Assembly: GCA_015075305.1 (NCBI GenBank)
Contig: JABTUS010000005.1
Span: 310,001-374,000, forward strand
Direction of reading: 5' to 3'
From: Opitutaceae bacterium
GTDB lineage: Bacteria > Verrucomicrobiota > Verrucomicrobiia > Opitutales > Opitutaceae
Length of the DNA stretch: 64,000 nt
Each line of letters starts with the position of its first letter. Position 1 is the stretch's first letter. Of the stretch, positions 25,948 through 35,490 are shown in pieces. A model generated the notes under the pieces. The model was not told where the DNA came from and made no database searches. It saw only the letters and a program-made list of their open reading frames with translations. The position numbers were made by a program, and so were the translations under genes.

Positions 25948-27156
25948 TCAGGCGAAGCCGCCCCCCGAAACCAGTCCGAGTTCGCGACGCCGCTTGGCGC
26001 GGTCCCGTCCGGCCTTGATTGCATAGCCGGATCTCCGGTGCTCGGCTATAGGATCGTTCGGCAGCCCCTTCTGTCTGCGCCAGACTTTCAAAGCAGGCGC
26101 GACATCGGTGAAAAACGCCCTTTTCAGCTCCAGCTCCGCAGCCACCACATCATGCGCCTCCTGCGCCTTGCGCAGCGCCTCGTGGTCAACGAGCGCGGCC
26201 TTCGCAAAAAGCTCCTGCGCCATCATCACGGTCTGCAGTGTGGCCTCGATCTTCGGCTTCTCGTTGTGACACTGGTCGATCATGTAGGCGATCTTCGGCG
26301 CCTTGCCACGCTCAACCGAGAAGCTGTGAATCTCGTGAAAGATGCGGAAAACCTGGTACGGATCGATCGATCCAAGCGTCAGATCATCGTCCGCGTAACG
26401 CCGGTCATTGAAGTGAAAGCCTCCAAGCATGTCTTCATCGAGCAGGAAGGCGACGATCTGCTCGATGTTCTGGCCGGAGTAATGGTGGCCGGTGTCCACG
26501 AGGACCTTCGCTCGCCGGCCGGCCTTTTTGGAGAGCACGTACGACATTCCCCAGTCAGCGATGTCGGTGGCGTAGAAGGCCGGCTCGAACGGCTTGTACT
26601 CAACCAGCATTGTCTGATTCGGCGCGAGCTTGCGATGCAGCGCCTTCAGCGCCGCCTCAAAGCGATGCTTGCGGTCGCGAATGCTCTCCTGCCCCGGATA
26701 GTTCGTGCCATCCGCAAACCACAGGGACAGGTACTCGCTGCCGACCGCCTTCCCGATCGCAATCGAGTCATAACAATGCTGGAGCGCGCGTTCGCGCACC
26801 GCCGCATCCGAGTTTCCAAACGACCCCCACTTGTATTCCTGGTCCTGGAAGAGATTCGGATTGATCGCTCCAATCCTCACGCCATGCCGCTCGGCCAGTT
26901 TTGCCACCGCCTTCGGATCCTCGCCGGGTTTGAAGTCCCACAGCACGTGCACGGCCACCGTGGGGCAGCATCCCGTTAGCGCATGGACGTGACCGCTGTC
27001 GGCCAGCTTGTCCGCCAGGTCGATCGCCGCGGCATCCTGAAGGAATTTTCCAAAACGCGTTCCGGTGTCAGCGAAGCCCCAGGAAGGCACCTCGACATTG
27101 AAGTTGTTGAGTATTGGCAGGAGGCGGGAGACGAGTGCGGAATTGGCTGCAGCCAT
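25948..27156 (-). CDS. rhaI: L-rhamnose isomerase, RhaI type
   Basis: A 402-residue TIM-barrel sugar isomerase of the RhaI (Rhizobium/Pseudomonas) type, converting L-rhamnose to L-rhamnulose. Motifs: FNVEVPSWGFADTGTRFG near the N terminus, LWFADGTNYPGQ, VEYKPFEPAFYATD (Glu metal ligand), VDTGHHYSGQNIEQIV (Asp and His ligands) and GGFHFNDRRYADDDL (His/Asp ligands). The C-terminal tail AGRDRAKRRRELG is also typical. The ATG at 27156 is preferred to 27213 because family homology begins there. It is divergent from the heme dehydrogenase gene across a 306-nt region. With the PL26 lyase and LacI regulator at 36-40 kb it indicates rhamnose-containing polysaccharide use. Confidence 0.9.
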   Translation of the reverse strand: MAAANSALVSRLLPILNNFNVEVPSWGFADTGTRFGKFLQDAAAIDLADKLADSGHVHALTGCCPTVAVHVLWDFKPGEDPKAVAKLAERHGVRIGAINPNLFQDQEYKWGSFGNSDAAVRERALQHCYDSIAIGKAVGSEYLSLWFADGTNYPGQESIRDRKHRFEAALKALHRKLAPNQTMLVEYKPFEPAFYATDIADWGMSYVLSKKAGRRAKVLVDTGHHYSGQNIEQIVAFLLDEDMLGGFHFNDRRYADDDLTLGSIDPYQVFRIFHEIHSFSVERGKAPKIAYMIDQCHNEKPKIEATLQTVMMAQELFAKAALVDHEALRKAQEAHDVVAAELELKRAFFTDVAPALKVWRRQKGLPNDPIAEHRRSGYAIKAGRDRAKRRRELGLVSGGGFA

Positions 27157-27462
27157 GGCGTTGTCAGGAAAAGAAAAGAAGCATTTTTTGATGTCTCCGC
27201 ACCTGCGGGACATCGAATTTCAAGTATTCGCCGCGCCATCCAAAATGGCAAGGCCTTCAGTAACCTCGCCCGTTCCAAAATCGTCTTTCATGCGTCGAAC
27301 AAAAAATTTTCAAAGCGCGATGCGTTCGCCTGTTCGCATGCGTCGCGCTCTCGCAGATTTGCAAACCCTCAGCTTGTAAGCAACGGTGCACCTTTTCGCT
27401 TTGGAAGGCGTTCCCACTTCCGTCACGCTTCAATCTTCTGCCCCGTCGCGGTACTCCGCCAG
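27157..27462. other. Divergent intergenic region with a dyad
   Basis: No gene is seen in these 306 nt between rhaI (minus) and the heme dehydrogenase (plus). A dyad, CCGCA-CC-TGCGG flanked by GTC and GAC, lies at 27193-27211, 37 nt from the rhaI start, and could bind a regulator. The dehydrogenase open frame extends through the region and into rhaI, but no signal peptide or family homology begins there. Confidence 0.4.
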
Positions 27463-30150
27463 GTGCGGACCTGCCCAACAAGATCTGCCGCAACCACCTT
27501 GAACCCGCACCCTCCGCGCCCATACCGCCTCGCACTTGCACTGCTCGCATCCTGCGCAGCCACACTCGCCGCCCCAGCCGCCAAATCCGTCGATCCGGCG
27601 CCCGCCGCACAGACAAAGCCGGATTCCCCAAAGTCGCGCACGGGTTTGGTCGTCGGCGAAAACAAGGCCACTCCGGTCAGCCGCATCAAGGCGGCGAACG
27701 GCTTTCAGGTCGAGCTTCTCTACTCCGTTCCGGGAGACGAGCAGGGGTCGTGGATCAATCTTTGCCTTGATCCCAAGGGAAGAATCTACGCCGCGGACCA
27801 GTACGGCGGGCTCTATCGCTTCACACCTCCGCCGCCCGGCAAGGTCCTCAGTCATTCGCAAATCGAGCGGGTCCCAGCAAATATTCGCGCCGTCAACGGC
27901 ATGGTCTGGGCCTTTGGAGCACTCTACGTGGGCGTCAACGACTACGAACAGAAAATTCCCAGCGGCCTGTATCGCCTGACCGACTCCGATGGCGACGACC
28001 AGCTGGACAAGGTGGAGTTGCTGCGCGAGATGACCAGCAAGGGAGATCACGGCGTGCACGCCGTGCTGCTCACAGAGGACGGGAAGGGACTTTACCTCGT
28101 GTGCGGCAATGGTGCCAAGCTGACTGAGATCTCCCCTGACTCACCCGTTCCGCAGATCTGGGGCGAGGACCAGCTCCTGCCGCGCATTCCGGACGGCCGC
28201 GGATTCATGGTCAATGTCCTCGGGCCGGGCGGCGTCATCTATCGGGTGACACCCGACGGCCGGCGCTTCGAGGCCGTTGCCAGCGGTTTCCGCAATGTCT
28301 TCGACGCCGCCCTGAATCGCGACGGCGAACTGTTCACGTTCGACGCCGACATGGAGTACGACTTCAACACCTCCTGGTACCGCCCCACGCGCATCAACCA
28401 CGTGGTCAGCGGCGCCGAGTTCGGCTGGAGAAACGGCGCGGGGAAACGCCCCGACTTCTATGAGGACAACCTGCCCGCAGTCATCAACATCGGACCGGGT
28501 TCGCCAGCAGGCACGGTGTTTGGCTACGGGGCGAAATTTCCCGCCCGGTATCAAAATGCGTTCTTCGGACTTGATTGGAGCTGGGGCAGACTCTACGCGG
28601 TTTTTCTCGAGCCTGACGGAGCGACCTACAGGGCGACAAAGGAGGAATTCCTCTCCGGCACCCCGCTTCCATTGACCGACGCCGTCATTCACCCCGGGGA
28701 TGGCGCGATGTATTTCACCATCGGCGGCCGCCGCGTCCAGAGCGGCGTCTATCGCGTCACCTACCACGGATCGGAGTCGACGGCCCCCGTGGCGCAGCGA
28801 TCGCATGAAACTCCCCTTGCAATCCTGCGACACCGCCTCGAAAAACTTCACCACAGCTCCAGCCCCGAGGGCATTGCCATTGCCTGGCCCAGCCTGGGCC
28901 ACGAGGATCGATTCATCCGCTGGGCGGCGCGCACCGCCATCGAGCACATTCCCGTCGCCGCATGGAGGGATCGCGCGCTCGGGGAACCCGATCCCTCCAG
29001 CCGCGTGGAGGCGCTGCTCGCGCTTGCCCGCGCCGGAGGCATCAGTCCGCCCCATCGCGACGACAACAGCCCGCCGGTCGATCATGCGCTCGGGCGACGG
29101 CTGCTCGACTCCCTGGTCGAAGTTGACCTCAGCCGCCTCGATCCGCAGCGCAAACTGGCGCTGGTGCGCACAGCGCAGATCATCCTGCACCGCTTCGACA
29201 TCTTCCCTTCCGCGCTGACCAAGCCGCTCAAGGCGAAGCTGGATCCGCTGTTTCCCGCCGAAACTCCGGAAATGAACTGGCTGCTCTGCGAGACGCTTGT
29301 CTATCTGCAGTCGGACTCCGTCGCGCAAAAAGCCATGAAGCTGATCGCCGACGCACCCACGCAGGAGGAGCAGATCGAATACGCCCGCTCGCTTCGCATG
29401 CTCAGGCACGGATGGACGCTGCAGACCCGCAAGGCTTACCTGGAGTGGTTCAATCGAGCCGCAAACTTTCGTGGCGGGGCCAGTTTCAAGCAATTCATCG
29501 CCTTCATCCGCACCGATGCGCTCGCAACATTCTCCGAGGGCGAAAAGGAGGCGCTCGAGGATTTGATCAACAAGGCGCCAGAGGTGCGGAGCGTCATCGA
29601 GACCTTTGGCGACGTCTTTGTCGGACGCACGCCCCGCGATTGGAAACTGCAGGAGCTTGCACCCGCTGTTGAATCAGGGATGAAGAACCGGAATTTCGAA
29701 AACGGCCGCAGGATGTTCGGCGCCGCAGCCTGCGCAGCCTGCCATCGCTTCAACAACCAGGGCGGAATGACCGGCCCGGATCTCACCGGCGCAGGCGGAC
29801 GCTACAGTCCGGCCGATTTGCTCGACCAGATCCTGAATCCGAGCAAGGAGATCAACGAGCAGTTCGTTCCGACCATCCTCACCAGGGAAAATGGTGAAAC
29901 AGTCGTCGGCACGGTGGTCAATCTGAAGGGTGACAATGTCATCATCAACACCGACCCATCGAATCCGAACGCCATCGTCTCGGTTGATCGCAAGCAGGTG
30001 AAGAGCATAGAACCGTCAAAGGTGTCACCCATGCCGCCGATGCTGCTGTCATCAATGACCGAGCCGGAGATCCTCGATCTGCTCGCGTACGTCCTCAGCG
30101 CGGGGGATCGAAACAACGGGATGTTCAGAGCAGGCGGAAGGAGCGACTGA
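27463..30150 (+). CDS. PVC-type membrane-bound dehydrogenase with C-terminal c-type heme domain
   Basis: A protein of about 895 residues. A hydrophobic export signal (YRLALALLASCAATLAAP) is followed by a beta-propeller-like dehydrogenase domain (about 60-420: GFQVELLYSVP, GRIYAADQYGGLYRF, GGVIYRVTPDGRRFE, ADMEYDFNTSWYRPTRINHVVSGAEFGWRNG), a helical HEAT-like region (about 450-730) and a cytochrome-c-like domain with CAACH at 757-761. It then ends in the TRENGETVVGTVVNLKGDN domain common in Planctomycetota and Verrucomicrobiota. Such proteins probably oxidise sugars or alcohols outside the membrane and pass electrons to the heme. Start uncertain: GTG 27463 and TTG 27499 both retain the signal. 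Confidence 0.82.
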   Translation: MRTCPTRSAATTLNPHPPRPYRLALALLASCAATLAAPAAKSVDPAPAAQTKPDSPKSRTGLVVGENKATPVSRIKAANGFQVELLYSVPGDEQGSWINLCLDPKGRIYAADQYGGLYRFTPPPPGKVLSHSQIERVPANIRAVNGMVWAFGALYVGVNDYEQKIPSGLYRLTDSDGDDQLDKVELLREMTSKGDHGVHAVLLTEDGKGLYLVCGNGAKLTEISPDSPVPQIWGEDQLLPRIPDGRGFMVNVLGPGGVIYRVTPDGRRFEAVASGFRNVFDAALNRDGELFTFDADMEYDFNTSWYRPTRINHVVSGAEFGWRNGAGKRPDFYEDNLPAVINIGPGSPAGTVFGYGAKFPARYQNAFFGLDWSWGRLYAVFLEPDGATYRATKEEFLSGTPLPLTDAVIHPGDGAMYFTIGGRRVQSGVYRVTYHGSESTAPVAQRSHETPLAILRHRLEKLHHSSSPEGIAIAWPSLGHEDRFIRWAARTAIEHIPVAAWRDRALGEPDPSSRVEALLALARAGGISPPHRDDNSPPVDHALGRRLLDSLVEVDLSRLDPQRKLALVRTAQIILHRFDIFPSALTKPLKAKLDPLFPAETPEMNWLLCETLVYLQSDSVAQKAMKLIADAPTQEEQIEYARSLRMLRHGWTLQTRKAYLEWFNRAANFRGGASFKQFIAFIRTDALATFSEGEKEALEDLINKAPEVRSVIETFGDVFVGRTPRDWKLQELAPAVESGMKNRNFENGRRMFGAAACAACHRFNNQGGMTGPDLTGAGGRYSPADLLDQILNPSKEINEQFVPTILTRENGETVVGTVVNLKGDNVIINTDPSNPNAIVSVDRKQVKSIEPSKVSPMPPMLLSSMTEPEILDLLAYVLSAGDRNNGMFRAGGRSD

Positions 30151-30193
30151 CTGCCGGCTTCCCTGTCGCAGCTCACCAAGGAAACGGCCGTTC

Positions 30194-32503
30194 GTGTTGT
30201 CACGTCCCAGCAAACACCTTCTGGCTCTCGCAGGTCTGCTTGCGGCCTCGGTCGGCTGGGGAGCCCCATCGAAGCCGACGCTCTCCGGCCGCAAGGTGGA
30301 CACACTTTTCCGCTCCTACAACGGGGATCCCGCTGCGCTCTCGCGCGACGGAGGCATGCTCGCCTACGTCGTGCGTGACGAGCGGCAGCTTGCCGTCGCC
30401 GTGGTGGACCTGGACCAACGGGAGAAACCGCGTGGCAGGATTCTCCTGAACGAAAGATCGGATGCGGCGGTGACTCACCTCGAATGGGCTTCCCCGCATC
30501 TGCTCGTGCTCGTCTCTGCAACTCCCGCCATCTTCAGCCTGGACGTCTCCACGCTGAAGAGTCAGCGGGTGCTGGACTCCACAACGTTCAACGATCCGGA
30601 CAGCACAACCTCGCGCCCGCCGCGATTTGTCGGACTTGTTCCCAACGAGCCGGGCATGGCCTGGGTCGAGGGCATCTCGCAGGTTCCGGGCCTGTCGCAG
30701 CTCGACATGGACATGGCCGCAGGCGGCGATTTATCGACCGATCAGTCCGGTCAAACCTTCGACGATGGCAACTCCCAGACAACGGCCGACCCGCAGTTGG
30801 ACACCTACAACATGGAGATCGATGACGTGCAGGCGTCCCAAAGCTCCGTAAGGTGGGTGGAACTGGTGAAGCTCGACCTGTCCACCGGCAAGACCAAGAG
30901 CCTTTCAAACCTCAGTGTCAGCCTCGACGGCACCCTCCTCTATGATCGACAGGGCAAACCACGGATCATGCAGGAGCAGACGGCGCAGACGCAGCATTTT
31001 CTAACCCTCAATCCAAAGAGGAGCCTGTTCAGCAAGTGGCTGGATATCGACCGGCTTCTCGGGAAAGGTCATGCGCTCGAGTTCAAAGTCACACCCGAGA
31101 ACTTCCTGGCCCATCGATCATTCCCTCTCGCATTCGACACGAACCCCGACCTTTTCTACTATGCGTCCAATGTCGGACGCGACACCTATGCGATCTTTCA
31201 GCTCAACCTGAAGGATGGGTCCACAAGGGAAATTACAGCGTCTCCGGACGGTTTGGATCTCGCGGATCCGGCCCAGCCGATGTCGGAGTGGAACATGGTC
31301 TTCGATCGGAAGACCGGCGCGCTGCTCGGCGTCCGCGCCGCTTCGCCGCATGCATCCACGATCTGGACGGATTCCGATTTCTCCGCGATCCAGGAGGCGG
31401 TGCGTCGGAAATTTCCTGGCCGGGCCGTTGAACTTGTCGATGGGGATGATGCCCGGGCGAGGTTTCTCGTGCTCGTCTCCAGTCTGAATGATCCCGGTCG
31501 CTATTTTGTCTACTTCAAGGCCACGGGAGAATGCCTCGAATGCGTGCGGCGCGCTCCCTGGCTGAAGCGGGAGGAGGCGAACACCACGCGCGCCTTTCGC
31601 TTCACATCGAAAGCAGGAAATGAGGTTTCCGGTCGCCTGACCCTGCCGCGCGCGACGCTGCTCAACGTGGCTCCGCTGGTCGTCTGGTGCGGCCTCGGAC
31701 CAGGCGCACTCGATTCCGACGAGTTCAGCCGGCAGGCGCAGGTATTCGCCGACCTCGGGTGCATGGTGCTCGAGGTCGACTACCGCGGTTCGGGCGGGCG
31801 CGGCGTGGCCCATCGGCAGGCGATCACCGCAGCCTTCGATCGGATTCCCCTCGAGGACATCCTCGCCGCCATGGATTGGCTGCCGTCCGTGCGAACCTAT
31901 GACGCCCGCCGCGTTGCCATCGGCGGTTCGGGCTTCGGCGGATTTCTCGCACTGCGCGCCCTCGCGCTCCACCAGGGAAAGTTCCGCTGCGCCGTCGCCG
32001 TGAACGCACCGACGCGCCTGGATCAACTGGCTGAGGAACCGGCAGGCGAACGCATGGAGGACATGCGCCGGTTCAGCGATCAGACCCAGTCCTACATGAA
32101 AGCCCTGTCCAATTGGAAACCCGGCCAGGGGCGCATGCCAACCATGCCCATGATGGAGCCGCGTCCGATCAACTTCGGGCTCGAATTGAATCGCTGGCTC
32201 TACAGCCACGGAGCGACAAGCGTGAAGGACATGTCCGTGATCGCCGACGCAAGGCTGATCAATCGTCCCATTCTCCTGCTGCACGATCCAGACAGCCCCT
32301 CCGTCTCCTTCGAATATCCCAAGGCACTCAAACGCGCGCTCGGGCGCCAGGGTGTCGACTGTGTGTTGAAGGAGATTTCCGGGGGCTTTGCCGCGGGCAA
32401 TCCCGCATCCCTCGGCACAGCCTTCGACGCCATCGGCGAATTCATAGCCGACCAGTTCTATAAATTCGACGTGGAGGTCGGTGAGGCCCGGGAGCAGAAA
32501 TGA
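30194..32503 (+). CDS. S9 prolyl-oligopeptidase-like protein, catalytic His apparently absent
   Basis: A 769-residue exported protein: signal peptide (LLALAGLLAASVGWG), a beta-propeller region (about 30-450) and a C-terminal alpha/beta-hydrolase (about 470-760). The nucleophile Ser579 is in AIGGSGFGGFLAL and an acid is likely in LLLHDPDSPSV. Where active S9 enzymes have GHGF near the C terminus, this protein reads EISGGFAAGNP (about 727-737), with Gly in place of His. It may therefore be inactive or use another residue. The start is GTG 30194 (or TTG 30197) with AAGGAA upstream. The 3' end overlaps the next gene by 4 nt (ATGA). Confidence 0.83.
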   Translation: MLSRPSKHLLALAGLLAASVGWGAPSKPTLSGRKVDTLFRSYNGDPAALSRDGGMLAYVVRDERQLAVAVVDLDQREKPRGRILLNERSDAAVTHLEWASPHLLVLVSATPAIFSLDVSTLKSQRVLDSTTFNDPDSTTSRPPRFVGLVPNEPGMAWVEGISQVPGLSQLDMDMAAGGDLSTDQSGQTFDDGNSQTTADPQLDTYNMEIDDVQASQSSVRWVELVKLDLSTGKTKSLSNLSVSLDGTLLYDRQGKPRIMQEQTAQTQHFLTLNPKRSLFSKWLDIDRLLGKGHALEFKVTPENFLAHRSFPLAFDTNPDLFYYASNVGRDTYAIFQLNLKDGSTREITASPDGLDLADPAQPMSEWNMVFDRKTGALLGVRAASPHASTIWTDSDFSAIQEAVRRKFPGRAVELVDGDDARARFLVLVSSLNDPGRYFVYFKATGECLECVRRAPWLKREEANTTRAFRFTSKAGNEVSGRLTLPRATLLNVAPLVVWCGLGPGALDSDEFSRQAQVFADLGCMVLEVDYRGSGGRGVAHRQAITAAFDRIPLEDILAAMDWLPSVRTYDARRVAIGGSGFGGFLALRALALHQGKFRCAVAVNAPTRLDQLAEEPAGERMEDMRRFSDQTQSYMKALSNWKPGQGRMPTMPMMEPRPINFGLELNRWLYSHGATSVKDMSVIADARLINRPILLLHDPDSPSVSFEYPKALKRALGRQGVDCVLKEISGGFAAGNPASLGTAFDAIGEFIADQFYKFDVEVGEAREQK

Positions 32504-34272
32504 ATCCTTCGCGGCGATCCTTCCGTCCGGTCCTGCTCCTCATCGCATTCGCTGCGAACTGCCTGGCGGCGTCCCCAGCCTCCGCCCAGACCGACGCCAC
32601 GAGTGAGCGCGTGATCGAGCTCCCTCCCCTGCTGGTCGAGGAGCCCGCCAAGCCTCTCCGCTGGCGGTACGTGGAATTCCCCGGAATCGAGGTGCTCTCC
32701 GTCGTGTCGGACGGCGACACAAAGACCTTCCTTAAAAGGTACCACAACCAGTCTCAAATTCTGCAGTGGATCCTGCCGTCGCGGCTTCAGGGACGGTCCT
32801 CCGTGCCCGACGAATACATCCTGTTCAACGACAACCTGACCCGCGCCCACTCGCAGGAGGTCATGAAGACAATGATGTCGAGCCAGCGGGAGGCCGCGCG
32901 ACGCAAGCTGTCGCAGGAAGGAAAGGAAGCTGGGGAGCCGGACTTCGGACGCAACCGCTCCCGCGCACCCCGGATCAAGTTTCTTCCCAACATGCGGCTG
33001 ATCGATGTCGACACGACCGCGGTCTTCGTCGTCGTGAAGGATTCCGACAACCTCGCCTCCGATTTCACCTTCTCCCTCGATCGCATCGTCCACCTGCTTG
33101 CCTCGCGCGTGCCCGTGCTTCCGTCCTGGTTTTCGGTGGGCATGGTCGGACTCTATCAGCGCGCAGATTTCGGCGATGATCGCGTCACCTTCCGACCCGC
33201 GACCTGGACAACACCCGCGGCCGTCACCGCACTGCAGGACAACCCGGAGCCGCTTCGCACGCTCCTTCCCATGTCGGAGCTTTTTTCCGGACGGCCGCGC
33301 CCGGGATCGCCCGAGGCGGGCTTCGACAAGCTTTGGCGCGCGCAATGCGCGCTGTTTCTCCGCTGGGCGATCGCCGATGACAACGGCTCCCGGCGTGAAG
33401 CGCTCTGGGGGTTCATCGACCGCCTTGAAAGGGAGCCGCCTTCGGAGGCGCTCTTCGAGAAGTATTTCAATGTTGGTTACTCCGACATGCGCGACATCCT
33501 CAGCGACTACCTCGTGTCGTCCGTCGACCAGAAGGTGACGCTCCGAGGCGGCAGGGTCGCCAAACCACCGGCGATCGAACTGCGCGACGCATCGCCCCTC
33601 GACATCGCGCGAATCCGCGGCGACTGGGAGAGGATACAAATCAACTTCGTGCGCAGGGCGTTTCCGGACGTGGTCGACAAGTACATAGAGCAGGCGCGGC
33701 GGACGCTGCGCAAACCCTATGACCAGGGAGAGCGGGATCCGCGTCTGCTTGCCCTCCTGGGCCTGCTGGAATGCGACGCAGGCGACCGCGCCGCCGGGCT
33801 TCCGTTCCTCGCGGCCGCCTTCCGGGGGAGGGTTGAACGGCCGCGCGTATACTACGAACTCGCCCTGAGCCGGTATCTGGCCGCGGCCGGAAGCATGAAT
33901 GGAGCAGGATTGAGCGCCGGACAGATCGGAGAGATCTCCGCTCCGATCGAGGCGTCCTGGGATATGCAGCCTCCCATCCCGGCCTCGTATGCCATACTTG
34001 CCGACGCGTGGTTCCGCACTCGCGAAACTCCGCCCGACGCCGTGTGCGATCACCTCAATCGCGCTGCGACACTCTTCCCCCAGGTCGAGGGGCTCGTCCT
34101 CAGGGTCGCGCGCCTAAATGTGAAACGGGGGGACCTCGAGCGCGCGGAATCGCAGCTCCGCCAGTCCCTGAGCAATGCAAGCGATCCGAATCTTCAGAAG
34201 GCAATCGCCAGCGAGCTCGAACGCGTCACGGGTGAGCGGGCGAAAACCGCCTCGGCCACCTATCCGCATTGA
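32500..34272 (+). CDS. Exported TPR-containing protein of unknown function
   Basis: A 590-residue protein with a signal peptide (RPVLLLIAFAANCLAASPASA) and no membrane anchor. The middle region (about 120-330) resembles the peptidase-like MA domains found in DUF1570-type proteins, with an FSLDRIVHLLASRVPVLPSWFSVGMVGLYQ segment, but I see no HExxH zinc motif. The C-terminal third (about 415-590) consists of helical TPR-like repeats (LLALLGLLECDAGD, YELALSRYLAAAG, RVARLNVKRGDLERAESQL). It is coupled to the S9-like gene by an ATGA overlap, so the two products probably act together in the periplasm. Its last 13 nt overlap the convergent pseudouridine synthase gene. Confidence 0.72.
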   Translation: MNPSRRSFRPVLLLIAFAANCLAASPASAQTDATSERVIELPPLLVEEPAKPLRWRYVEFPGIEVLSVVSDGDTKTFLKRYHNQSQILQWILPSRLQGRSSVPDEYILFNDNLTRAHSQEVMKTMMSSQREAARRKLSQEGKEAGEPDFGRNRSRAPRIKFLPNMRLIDVDTTAVFVVVKDSDNLASDFTFSLDRIVHLLASRVPVLPSWFSVGMVGLYQRADFGDDRVTFRPATWTTPAAVTALQDNPEPLRTLLPMSELFSGRPRPGSPEAGFDKLWRAQCALFLRWAIADDNGSRREALWGFIDRLEREPPSEALFEKYFNVGYSDMRDILSDYLVSSVDQKVTLRGGRVAKPPAIELRDASPLDIARIRGDWERIQINFVRRAFPDVVDKYIEQARRTLRKPYDQGERDPRLLALLGLLECDAGDRAAGLPFLAAAFRGRVERPRVYYELALSRYLAAAGSMNGAGLSAGQIGEISAPIEASWDMQPPIPASYAILADAWFRTRETPPDAVCDHLNRAATLFPQVEGLVLRVARLNVKRGDLERAESQLRQSLSNASDPNLQKAIASELERVTGERAKTASATYPH

Positions 34273-35231
34273 TTGCGCGGCGGCAGCATCCCGCGGCTGT
34301 GACAGAAGCCTCGCAGGTCATCAGGGAGCTGCGATTCGAATCGATGCGGAAATCCAGCGGCATGAAGGTCGATTGCGCTGCAATGCAGCGCCTGCCGCGA
34401 CAACAGGAGTCGCTCCTGCAATGCGGCTGTCCACCCGTGTTCGATGAATTCCAGGAAAAGCCGGGGATCCGGCCCGTAGATCTTGTCGCCCACCAGTGAA
34501 TGCCCGAGCCACTGGGCGTGCGCGCGAATCTGATGTTTGCGTCCGGTTTCGGTCCGCACCCGCGCCAGCGTGAATCCACCTCCCTCCGCCGATCCGGACA
34601 GGGGCTCAAAATGGCTGACGGCCCGCTGGCCGGTTCCATCGGTTTTCACACAGCTCTTCACCGTCACCGGACATCCGACGTCGGGCCCGAGCGGTTGATC
34701 GACACACACCGCGCGATCCAGGATCCCGTGCAGAACGACGAGGTATTCCTTTGAATAGCGCCTTTCCTGGACCGCCATTTGAAGCTGGCGCGCAACCAGT
34801 GCGTCCTTGGCGAAAACGACGAGACCGCTGGTCTCCCGATCGAGCCTGAAGATCAGATGGGATGCGATGTCTCCTCCCCGATGCTGCCGGACCGCCCCGG
34901 CGAGGCTCGACCATGGCCCCTCCTTCGACGGATGGCAGACAACATCACCGGGCTTCTCGATCACAAGCAGACGCTCGTCCTCAAACCGAATCCAGGAAAC
35001 CAGTTCCGCCGGAGCGATCTGCCGGATGACACCCTGTCGAAGCTTCCTCTCCCAAGGGCCGATCGGCTTGGAATACGCATGAGGGTTTGGAACTGCCGTC
35101 GCGGAACGTTCCGCACCAGGGACATGATCAAAACCGCATGCATGGGAAGGCATTGGGAGCATTCTTTCACCGACCTCACCCCAAGGCAACCCGTCTGCGG
35201 TCAAACGCTGCGCATAGTCATAAATCCCCAT
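34260..35231 (-). CDS. RluA-family pseudouridine synthase
   Basis: A 323-residue pseudouridine synthase of the RluA/RluD family. The catalytic Asp is in HLIFRLDRETSGLVVFAKD (about residues 125-143); the entry motif is DERLLVIEKPGDVVCHPS (about 85-102); the closing GRKHQIRAHAQWLGHSLVGDKIYG motif is complete. No S4 RNA-binding domain is visible; the N-terminal 65 residues are poorly conserved, so the start could be internal (ATG at about 35162 or 35156). Its RNA target, rRNA or tRNA, cannot be assigned. It converges with and overlaps the TPR gene by 13 nt. Confidence 0.87.
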   Translation of the reverse strand: MGIYDYAQRLTADGLPWGEVGERMLPMPSHACGFDHVPGAERSATAVPNPHAYSKPIGPWERKLRQGVIRQIAPAELVSWIRFEDERLLVIEKPGDVVCHPSKEGPWSSLAGAVRQHRGGDIASHLIFRLDRETSGLVVFAKDALVARQLQMAVQERRYSKEYLVVLHGILDRAVCVDQPLGPDVGCPVTVKSCVKTDGTGQRAVSHFEPLSGSAEGGGFTLARVRTETGRKHQIRAHAQWLGHSLVGDKIYGPDPRLFLEFIEHGWTAALQERLLLSRQALHCSAIDLHAAGFPHRFESQLPDDLRGFCHSRGMLPPRNQCG

Positions 35232-35425
35232 GCGATATTTCCGGGTCTGGCCCGCATTAAGCTAGGCCACCAATCGGTGCGTTTTGTGTCGTAGTTGGTT
35301 GCAATGCCACTCAACAGGCAGCATCCTCTGCGCGTCTGATCATGAAGAACGATTTTCCGAAGGCAGGAAGATCCGCCGGTCCCAACGACGGCGCTGTCAT
35401 TCAGGTTCTCGTCAGGCAGGGGTTA

Positions 35426-35450
35426 ATGTCCGGAGATGGACCCCGGACAT
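35426..35450. promoter_or_regulatory. Inverted repeat ahead of the hibernation factor gene
   Basis: ATGTCCGG and CCGGACAT form a perfect 8-bp inverted repeat with a 9-nt spacer, 40 nt before the hpf start codon. A direct repeat, ATCGGCCAT ATCGGCCA, follows at once. These could be an operator or a hairpin in the leader transcript; no regulator is known. Confidence 0.35.
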
Positions 35451-35490
35451 CGGCCATATCGGCCAACCCTCCGAAAGGAACCCAAAAAAC

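Noticed and set aside
25914-25950. Inverted repeat TGACGCG/CGCGTCA as a terminator between the convergent aminotransferase and rhaI genes
   Set aside because: Only 7 bp of stem, a 23-nt loop and no T-run; it also overlaps the rhaI stop codon.
28141-29493. 450-codon minus-strand frame over the heme dehydrogenase
   Set aside because: No homology or start signal; the plus strand holds the dehydrogenase and heme domains.
31118-32284. 388-codon minus-strand frame over the S9-like gene
   Set aside because: Shadow frame with no motif; the plus strand carries the alpha/beta-hydrolase.
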